Origin: Porphyromonadaceae bacterium UBA4702
GTDB lineage: Bacteria; Bacteroidota; Bacteroidia; Bacteroidales; Muribaculaceae
Assembly (NCBI GenBank): GCA_002404675.1
Contig: DHKE01000080.1
Span: 25,842-46,575, forward strand
Length of the DNA: 20,734 bases
Direction: 5' to 3'
Program-made: the position numbers and the translations under genes
Notes under the pieces: model-generated
The model's database searches: none
What the model saw: the letters and a program-made list of their open reading frames with translations, nothing else
What the model was told of the DNA's origin: nothing
Part shown: piece after piece, positions 14,677 through 20,734 of the stretch
How positions within the stretch are numbered: position 1 is the stretch's first letter
Layout: each line of letters begins with the position of its first letter

Positions 14677-17478
14677 TTACTTTATTATCAGTTTCCAGTT
14701 CTTTCCGCCGGCGTTGAGCAGGTAGATGCCGGGAGAAGACACGCGGATTGCGCCGCTGCCGCGGACTGTGCCTGCGAGCATGCCCTGAACCGTGTAAAGC
14801 GACGAGGTGATGCCGTCAGCAGCAGACACGTTGACCGAGCCGCCTGATACGCGGAACGAATAGCCGTCAGGGAGTGTCTTGCCCACACCTCCCATATCAT
14901 CGGTGTGCAGACGCACCTCGCGGGAGGGCTTGCTGAGCAGGTCGCCCTGCCGCGCCGTTACGTTGAGCCAGTATGTGGTCTGCGGGGCAAGCCCGGACAG
15001 CAGCATCGATGTCTCAGCTCCCTGCCACAGCACCTCATTGCCGCCGAAATACGCTTTGGCGAGGTCGCCGCCGTAGCTGACGCACACGTCGTCGAGAGCC
15101 AGCGAGCCCTTGCCGCCGTTATTGAACGAGATGCGCAAGGCACAGCAGTTCTCGGGCCATGTGTAGTCCTCCTCAACATAATAGCTCTTGCCGCCGGCGG
15201 CATTTTCGATTGTGAAGTCCTTGACGAGCGTCCAGTCGCCGCTGCCCTTGCCCCAGACCTCTATGCGGGCATCCTCCGACGCGCTCACGCCTCGCGCCCA
15301 GAACGAGAGCGAGCGCACGCCCTCTTCGAGATACGGGGTTGAGAGGTACTGTCCGCTGGTGTTGAAGCGCAGTGAGGGGACAGCCTCGCCGCAGTAGGCG
15401 GCATTGGCGTATGTCAGGTTGCTGTTGGTCTGCCAGCCGCCCGCGAGTGCAGACACGCCGCCGGTGAAGTCGGCAGTCTCGCTTTCGGGCGACGTGTAGG
15501 CCTTGGTATAGACGCTCAGCATATACTCGTCAGCGCCCTCAACGGCCGACCAGCTGATGAGGTAGCCGCTGTCGCCTGACTTCTCCACAGGCCCGACTTC
15601 GGGGCGGAGGTAGTCGAATGTGGCATCGAGGGTTGTCACCGACACCTCGTTGGAGCTTGCGCTCTGCAGCCCGGTCTCGGGGTCAAGCACGCGCACCGAG
15701 TACTTGTATTCGGTGGAATAGTCCAGGTCGCTGACCACGGCACGGCGTTCCGCACCCATGTTGCGGCTGTCCCAGCCGGGGACAAATGTGGTGGTGAGCT
15801 TGCCGGACTCCGACATCTCGGTCGTGTACACCGACAGGATGTACTGGCAGCCGGCGTTGCCCTCGCCCCATGACGCGGTGAAACGGTCTATGCCCACTTC
15901 CTCCGCCTCGTTGGCCGTCACGGCAGGCACCTCGTTCTTGCCTCCGCTCACCTTGAAATAGATGTAGCCGTTGCTCTCGCGGATGTCGGTAATGGGCTTG
16001 TTCTGCGGCTCGTCGTCCCAGCTGCGCATCGACGGCGTGGTGTCGTCGGTAAACTCTGTCACGTTTGCCGCGCCGGGGAATGAGTCGCCGTCGCGGTTGC
16101 TGCTCGACTGCAGGCCGTCGGCCTCCTCAATGTCGACATACTGGTGCGACTTGGTGTTGTTCACAGTATTGTATGACCATACGGTGGGTTTGTAGTCTAT
16201 GTGCCACACCAGCATGCCGTGGCCGGGGATGTACTTGTCCCAGCCGGTCTGCTGGCGGTTCTCGAACAGGAAATACTCGTCAGGGTTGGACGTGCTTATC
16301 CGTGCCGCAGTGTTGGTGGCAATGTTGTCGAGCTTGATGTTGGCAGGAGCGCCTATCTCACGCGGCTCTAGCCAGCCGAGGGCAAAACGCTCGTATGCCG
16401 AATAGTTGGGCGGGGTGCGCGAATCGTTGTTGTACGGCCCTGCATCCATGACGCACCAGTCGCCTGGCGTGAACGCATTGGAGTAGTTGGTCGAATACAA
16501 GTCCGGCAGCCCGAGGACATGGCTGAACTCATGCACGAACGTGCCTATGCCGTCCATGCGGTCCTGCAGGTCAATCTCGTTGGTGCACGCGTAATGGTTC
16601 AGCCGCACGCCGTCATACATGAACGGCTCGTTGGTGTATTCGGTCAAGTCCCACGAATGCGGCCACACGCACTCCTCCGGCACGCCGTAGCCGAGGTTCT
16701 CGCCGTAGCCGGCAAAGAACACGAACACGTTGTCTATCCAGCCGTCGCCGTCAACGTCATACTGCGAGAAATCCACCTCGTCGTCGAGGATGTCACAGGC
16801 ATGGATGACCATTTCATGCGCACGGGCGTCATCGCCGCCGCTCGACTTGTTCTCGCCGTAGTAGGCACGCGGATGCGGCAGCCGCACCGGGCCGTACACG
16901 TCAAATGTGGGCTGGAACTCGCCCATGGAGTTGTCCACAAACCAGTCGCGGGCGCTGCCGGTGCCGCCGTAGTTGGAATACCCCTTCTCGTTGAGCATGC
17001 GGCTGAACTCGTTGTGCGCGTCAGGCACGGTGAAGCTCACGTCGGTATATTCCACCAGTATGACCGCGCCGCGTATCTCCCCCTTGGTCGGGAACGTGGA
17101 GGGCAGCGCGCTGCTGCGGCGCGGGCTGCGGCGTGTCTGCGCGTCAATTGCCGACACCATGGCCTCGCGGTCTATCGTGCGCACAAAGGCTGCCTCCGAC
17201 GCATCGCGGCTACCGGTGGCGCGGACTGCCGAGCGCACCAGCCGGCCTGATTCAGGCTGCATGTAATAAAAAAATCCGTCGGATGCCTTCTCTATGACAT
17301 ACCCGTCGGACGTGGTGCAATAATGATAATGTTCGTCACCCTGGAGGCGCACCGCCAGTTCGCTTCCGTCGGGAAGCTGAATTCGGCTCGGCCGAGGGTT
17401 GGAGCGGACAGCCTCGACGCTGACAGTCCCGCAAAGGGCTATCAGGGCAATCGGGAGGATGCGTTGCAGATGTTTCAT
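14677..17478 (-). CDS. Secreted M6-family metalloprotease (immune inhibitor A-like)
   Basis: This 933-residue exported protease begins with a signal peptide (about 1-23) and a propeptide ending near an Arg-rich stretch (RRSPRRSS, 116-123) that could be a processing site. The M6 catalytic domain (about 130-380) carries the zinc motif HEFSHVLGLPD (316-326) and a Met-turn DWCVMDAG (340-347). A Ca-binding-like DVDGDGWID loop lies at 241-249. Downstream are an Fn3 domain (about 515-615), a second Fn3 interrupted by a choice-of-anchor J-like jelly roll (about 670-803), and a type A-like C-terminal tail (about 865-933, PGIYLLNAGGKNWKLIIK). M6 peptidases degrade host or environmental proteins. It is first in an operon with the adhesin-like gene. 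Its promoter is unclear: TATTTTTG (17640-17633 on the - strand) is a possible -7 box but lacks a matching -33. Confidence 0.92.
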   Translation of the reverse strand: MKHLQRILPIALIALCGTVSVEAVRSNPRPSRIQLPDGSELAVRLQGDEHYHYCTTSDGYVIEKASDGFFYYMQPESGRLVRSAVRATGSRDASEAAFVRTIDREAMVSAIDAQTRRSPRRSSALPSTFPTKGEIRGAVILVEYTDVSFTVPDAHNEFSRMLNEKGYSNYGGTGSARDWFVDNSMGEFQPTFDVYGPVRLPHPRAYYGENKSSGGDDARAHEMVIHACDILDDEVDFSQYDVDGDGWIDNVFVFFAGYGENLGYGVPEECVWPHSWDLTEYTNEPFMYDGVRLNHYACTNEIDLQDRMDGIGTFVHEFSHVLGLPDLYSTNYSNAFTPGDWCVMDAGPYNNDSRTPPNYSAYERFALGWLEPREIGAPANIKLDNIATNTAARISTSNPDEYFLFENRQQTGWDKYIPGHGMLVWHIDYKPTVWSYNTVNNTKSHQYVDIEEADGLQSSSNRDGDSFPGAANVTEFTDDTTPSMRSWDDEPQNKPITDIRESNGYIYFKVSGGKNEVPAVTANEAEEVGIDRFTASWGEGNAGCQYILSVYTTEMSESGKLTTTFVPGWDSRNMGAERRAVVSDLDYSTEYKYSVRVLDPETGLQSASSNEVSVTTLDATFDYLRPEVGPVEKSGDSGYLISWSAVEGADEYMLSVYTKAYTSPESETADFTGGVSALAGGWQTNSNLTYANAAYCGEAVPSLRFNTSGQYLSTPYLEEGVRSLSFWARGVSASEDARIEVWGKGSGDWTLVKDFTIENAAGGKSYYVEEDYTWPENCCALRISFNNGGKGSLALDDVCVSYGGDLAKAYFGGNEVLWQGAETSMLLSGLAPQTTYWLNVTARQGDLLSKPSREVRLHTDDMGGVGKTLPDGYSFRVSGGSVNVSAADGITSSLYTVQGMLAGTVRGSGAIRVSSPGIYLLNAGGKNWKLIIK

Positions 17479-17653
17479 ACTGTCTATGGTATATATTGTT
17501 TATTATTCTGTCGGGGGCGCGGCAGACATCCCCATATCGGGCTGATGCGCTGGCGCATACGTTTGATGTTGCAAAGGAAACGCTTTTTCCGGCAACTCCG
17601 CTGAACATAAATCAAAAACGACATATCTGCGCCAAAAATATCTCGATTTTCGC

Positions 17654-17684
17654 TTGCTGCTTAGCATACATCTATCTACCTTTG
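17654..17684 (+). promoter_or_regulatory. Predicted promoter of the small Fn3 protein gene
   Basis: TTG (17654-17656), a 20-base spacer and TACCTTTG (17677-17684) match the Bacteroidetes consensus. The transcript would start near 17691, leaving a leader of about 70 bases. The divergent region 17479-17760 also holds the near-palindrome ATGCGCTGGCGCAT (17545-17558), which could be an operator for the M6 operon, though nothing else supports that. Confidence 0.75.
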
Positions 17685-17760
17685 TGCCGGAAAGAGCTGC
17701 ACGCGCTGCCGGGCGGCTCTGGCCAAGAACAATTACAAACCCGATAAAACAACTACCGTT

Positions 17761-18855
17761 ATGCAGAAAAACTACCTGACAATGGCACTCGCCGCAATCG
17801 CAGTCCTAGCGCCCGCATCGATGTCGGCTGCCGCACCGATGCCCCCCTCAAATGTAGTGGCTACAGAAACTCCCGACGGGATAGTCCTGACCTGGACAGC
17901 TGTCAACGAAGACCAGGATGAGGAACCCGTTGACCCCTCCGAAGTGATTTATGATGTATTCCGCATCAATGCCGCCACTGACGAAAGCACGGCCGTGGCA
18001 CAGGACATCGCAGCCACCACATACACCGACGCGCTCACCGGCATCACCGGCGACAACGTGTTCAAATGGCAGGTTATCGCCAAGACCGACGGCGGCTCAA
18101 GCTCTTCATCCGAAGGCTATTCCAACGAGGTTTACCTCGGCAACGGCGTGTCGCTCCCATTCATCGAGACCTTCAACACCCCGGGCGAATGGGGTCGCGA
18201 ACCGGACAACTTCTGGGTGGCTGCCCACAACGGCGGCTGGAGCGACTTCCGCGTTGACATGAGCACCTTTGCCGAACTCGCCGACGGCAGCTACGCATAC
18301 ATCTACGGCATCGACCGCACCGAAGAGACTCAGGACGGCTTCGTATACTTCGAACCCAGCAAGTGGTCAGCAGCTGAAGCCACATACACCAGCGGCAAAA
18401 TCAGCCTCGCTGACGGCATCGCCACCGGGTTCTCATTCCACTATTACGCTGCCCCCAGCCCCAAGGACAGCTTCAGCGTATCCATAATCGACGGCAACAA
18501 CACCGAACACCTCATCGCCGACATCAAGCCCGAAGCCGCCGAAGCCGGCTGGAAAAAGGCGGACTATGCGCTGACTGAATACATCGGCCAGAGCATCCGC
18601 ATCCAGTTCAAGGTCGCTTACGACCCGGACAACGCTCCCGAAGAGGGCGTCATCCTCCCCATCTGCATCGACCAGGTGACTGTGATGAACAATACAGACG
18701 TGTCTGTGGCTGAAACCGCCGCCGGCAGCGTCATTGCCACAGAGTACTACACCATCGAGGGAATGCGCATAGACTCCCCTCGCGAAGGACAGCTTGTCAT
18801 CCGCCGCGACATCATGGACAACGGCTCCGTCAAGACATCAAAGATGCTGAAATAA
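17761..18855 (+). CDS. Small secreted Fn3 / choice-of-anchor J protein
   Basis: This 364-residue protein has a signal peptide (about 1-24, ending SMSAAA), one Fn3-like domain (about 28-125, with GIVLTWTAVNED and YSNEVYLGNG), one choice-of-anchor J-like jelly roll (about 130-318, starting LPFIETFNTPGEWG) and a C-terminal tail TEYYTIEGMRIDSPREGQLV (about 331-350) that ends in a basic motif. The tail resembles those common on Bacteroidales exported proteins but differs from the type A tails of the neighbouring proteases. No enzyme motif is visible; it may be a binding protein. It stands alone, with its own promoter and terminator, divergent from the M6 operon that encodes the same module types. 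Confidence 0.82.
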   Translation: MQKNYLTMALAAIAVLAPASMSAAAPMPPSNVVATETPDGIVLTWTAVNEDQDEEPVDPSEVIYDVFRINAATDESTAVAQDIAATTYTDALTGITGDNVFKWQVIAKTDGGSSSSSEGYSNEVYLGNGVSLPFIETFNTPGEWGREPDNFWVAAHNGGWSDFRVDMSTFAELADGSYAYIYGIDRTEETQDGFVYFEPSKWSAAEATYTSGKISLADGIATGFSFHYYAAPSPKDSFSVSIIDGNNTEHLIADIKPEAAEAGWKKADYALTEYIGQSIRIQFKVAYDPDNAPEEGVILPICIDQVTVMNNTDVSVAETAAGSVIATEYYTIEGMRIDSPREGQLVIRRDIMDNGSVKTSKMLK

Positions 18856-18878
18856 CAACTTCTTCATACCATCAATTT

Positions 18879-18925
18879 CCCCGTGCCGCAGGTGCTTCAG
18901 ACACCCTCAGGCACGGGGCTTTTTC
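18879..18925 (+). terminator. Terminator of the small Fn3 protein gene
   Basis: CCCCGTGCC (18879-18887) pairs with GGCACGGGG (18910-18918), with an inner GGTG/CACC stem, followed by CTTTTTC (18919-18925). It lies 24 bases past the stop. The T-run overlaps the stop codon of the convergent Crp/Fnr gene; on the - strand the hairpin has no T-rich tail. Confidence 0.88.
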
Positions 18926-19523
18926 ATTTATCTGCCTTGGACTTGCCCATCTCCTCCTCCGCTATGCGGCGGCGCACACGGCTGAGCGTCTGCGGCGTAA
19001 TGCCGAGATAGGAGGCTATGTCTTGCAATGGTATGAAATTCAGCATTTTGGCAGAACGCATCTTCTGCAGGTTCGTATAGCGTGCATACGCATCGCCCTG
19101 ACCGAGGAACGTGTAACGCCGCTCGATGATGTACAGCCCGTCTATCAGGTACTGCGAAGTCCACAGCGCCCATTCAGGCGACTTGACTATCAGCTCCTTG
19201 ATTTTGTCAATGTCAGCCGTGTAGACCTCCATGTCGGTCAACGCCTCGACAGACGCTACGGCCGGCAGCCCACGCGACAGGGAGAACATCGACGTGAGCA
19301 GGTCGCCGTCCATGGCAAACCACCGCGTATGCTCCTTGCCGTCACACAACGTGAAATTGCGGGCCACACCCGACTTGACGAAAAACACCTCGCGGCACAG
19401 ATGCCCCTGGCGTATCATCAGCGTATGCGCCCGTATGCGCTGCTCTCGAAGAAGCGGACGGAGCAGCGAGATGCCCTCGTCGCTCATCGGATATATTTCC
19501 CGGATGATTTCATCTATTTCCAT
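18924..19523 (-). CDS. Crp/Fnr-family transcriptional regulator
   Basis: This 199-residue protein has an N-terminal cyclic-nucleotide-binding-type beta-barrel (about 15-115; IRQGHLCREVFFVKSGVARN) and a C-terminal winged helix with IPLQDIASYLGITPQTLSRV (about 164-183). It lacks the Cys cluster of oxygen-sensing FNR proteins. Bacteroidales carry many such regulators whose ligands are mostly unknown, so no target is assigned. ATG at 19523 is chosen over a GTG at 19556: it has a purine-rich AAGGA just upstream, matches the family's usual start (MEIDEIIREIYP), and lies about 58 bases after the predicted transcription start. It is divergent from lepA and convergent with the small Fn3 gene. Confidence 0.9.
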   Translation of the reverse strand: MEIDEIIREIYPMSDEGISLLRPLLREQRIRAHTLMIRQGHLCREVFFVKSGVARNFTLCDGKEHTRWFAMDGDLLTSMFSLSRGLPAVASVEALTDMEVYTADIDKIKELIVKSPEWALWTSQYLIDGLYIIERRYTFLGQGDAYARYTNLQKMRSAKMLNFIPLQDIASYLGITPQTLSRVRRRIAEEEMGKSKADK

Positions 19524-19587
19524 AACATTTCCTTTCTCCAATTTGGCGGACTGCACGCACCAGACGGCACAGCCACGCTTCCAGTCC

Positions 19588-19618
19588 CAAAATTAGCCAA
19601 AAACATCGGAATATGCAA
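19588..19618 (-). promoter_or_regulatory. Predicted promoter of the Crp/Fnr gene
   Basis: On the - strand TTG (19618-19616), a 20-base spacer and TAATTTTG (19595-19588) fit the Bacteroidetes consensus. The transcript would begin near 19581. Confidence 0.75.
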
Positions 19619-19680
19619 CACCCCGCCCCCACGGCGGCATCACAGGCACGGCGTTTCCGGGACACGCGGCACGGCGCGGA

Positions 19681-19712
19681 TTTGCCTGTTCGCCGTTTTT
19701 TTAGTAATTTCG
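19681..19712 (+). promoter_or_regulatory. Predicted lepA promoter
   Basis: TTTG (19681-19684), a 20-base spacer and TAATTTCG (19705-19712, one mismatch to TAnnTTTG) fit the Bacteroidetes promoter. The leader would be about 45 bases. It lies roughly 65 bases from the divergent Crp/Fnr promoter. Confidence 0.6.
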
Positions 19713-19763
19713 CGACTGGTTTAACCGTCGGCAGCAACCGCGCCGCCCTCATTCCGCCCCAAG

Positions 19764-20734
19764 ATGAAAAATATCCGCAACTTCTGCATCATAGCCCATA
19801 TCGACCACGGCAAATCAACACTTGCCGACCGCCTGCTCGAATACACCAACACCGTAGCTGCCAAGGACATGGAAGCCCAGGTGCTCGACGACATGGACCT
19901 GGAGCGCGAGCGTGGCATCACCATAAAGAGCCACGCCATCCAGATGGAATACAAGCAGGACGGCGAAACCTACATCCTCAACCTCATCGACACACCGGGA
20001 CACGTCGATTTCTCATACGAGGTGTCGCGCTCCATTGCCGCCTGCGAGGGCGCGTTGCTCATCGTCGACGCTTCGCAAGGCATTCAGGCGCAGACCATCT
20101 CCAACCTCTACATGGCTATCGACAACGACCTCGAAATCATACCCGTAATCAACAAGTGCGACCTCGACAGCGCAAACCCCGAAGAGGTGGAAGACCAGAT
20201 AGTTGACCTGCTCGGCTGCAAGCCCGAAGAGGTCATACGGGCCTCCGGCAAGACCGGCATGGGCGTGGACGAGATACTCCGCGCAATCGTAGAGCGAATA
20301 CCCGCTCCCGAGGGAGACCCCGACGCGCCGCTCCAGGCACTCATCTTCGACTCCGTCTTCAACCCCTTCCGGGGCATCATCGCATACTTCAAGATCGAGA
20401 ACGGCACCATACGCTCTGGCGACTTCGTCAAGTTTGTCGCCACAGGCAAGGAGTACAACGCCGACGAGATAGGCGTGCTAAAGCTCGACATGTCGCCGCG
20501 CAAACAGCTCTCAGCCGGCAACGTTGGATACATCATCTCTGGCATCAAGACCTCTCGCGAGGTCAAGGTCGGCGACACAATAACACATGTCGCCAAGCCC
20601 TGCGAAAACGCAATCGACGGCTTCGAGGAGGTCAAGCCAATGGTATTCGCCGGCGTATACCCTATCGAGACCGAAGACTTCGAGAACCTCCGCGCATCTC
20701 TCGAAAAACTGCAGCTCAACGACGCGTCGCTCAC
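19764..20734 (+). CDS. lepA: Elongation factor 4 (LepA), 5' part only
   Basis: The reading frame from ATG 19764 stays open to the window end, giving 323 codons of a protein normally about 600 residues long. It is a translational GTPase: G1 AHIDHGKS (11-18), RGITI of the switch region (51-55), DTPGH (77-81) and NKCD (131-134), followed by the domain II beta-barrel from about residue 190. LepA/EF4 acts on the ribosome, where it is linked to back-translocation or to initiation and assembly. [19 protein letters not shown] is the classical LepA start, which fixes the ATG. The gene is cut by the window edge, not broken. Confidence 0.97.
   Translation, partial: MKNIRNFCIIAHIDHGKSTLADRLLEYTNTVAAKDMEAQVLDDMDLERERGITIKSHAIQMEYKQDGETYILNLIDTPGHVDFSYEVSRSIAACEGALLIVDASQGIQAQTISNLYMAIDNDLEIIPVINKCDLDSANPEEVEDQIVDLLGCKPEEVIRASGKTGMGVDEILRAIVERIPAPEGDPDAPLQALIFDSVFNPFRGIIAYFKIENGTIRSGDFVKFVATGKEYNADEIGVLKLDMSPRKQLSAGNVGYIISGIKTSREVKVGDTITHVAKPCENAIDGFEEVKPMVFAGVYPIETEDFENLRASLEKLQLNDASL

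Noticed and set aside
19524..19556. GTG start extending the Crp/Fnr protein by 11 residues
   Set aside because: ATG 19523 has a purine-rich ribosome-binding stretch and fits the family start; the GTG is only about 25 bases from the predicted transcript start.

Overview
The window looks like the chromosome of a GC-rich member of the Bacteroidales, most likely a gut Muribaculaceae-like bacterium. This is inferred from protein style, not from an rRNA gene. The supporting signs are promoters of the Bacteroidetes form TTG-N20-TAnnTTTG, almost no Shine-Dalgarno sequences, a glycogen operon of the Bacteroides type, and several long secreted proteins built from fibronectin type III and choice-of-anchor J modules with Bacteroidales C-terminal tails.

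Layout. 1-2000: a dispersed repeat at the left edge, then an overlapping hipBA toxin-antitoxin-type pair on the + strand. 2021-4380: a secreted C10 (streptopain-like) cysteine protease on the - strand with its own terminator and promoter. 4559-9308: a + strand three-gene glycogen/alpha-glucan operon (debranching enzyme, GT4 glycosyltransferase, GH57 alpha-amylase-like protein) transcribed divergently from the protease. 9309-10084: a 776-base gene-free island of repeats and hairpins. It holds a MITE-like element with 14-bp inverted ends, two copies of a two-hairpin element, two further hairpins and a terminator. 10085-17478: a - strand two-gene operon of a secreted M6 metalloprotease followed by a 1523-residue adhesin-like multidomain protein. 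17654-18925: a divergent + strand gene for a small secreted Fn3/choice-of-anchor J protein with a strong terminator. 18924-19523: a Crp/Fnr-family regulator on the - strand. 19764 to the end: the first 323 codons of lepA (EF4), running off the window.

How the genes work together. The glycogen operon should make and remodel cytoplasmic storage glucan; two of its members carry substitutions at positions that are Asp in catalytic relatives as I remember them. The two secreted proteases, the adhesin-like protein and the small Fn3 protein form an exported, probably surface-attached set; three of them share a type A, T9SS-like C-terminus. No complete unknown system is obvious. The most unusual material is the 9.3-10.0 kb island, where two copies of one hairpin element keep their loop and pairing although their arms differ symmetrically in length.
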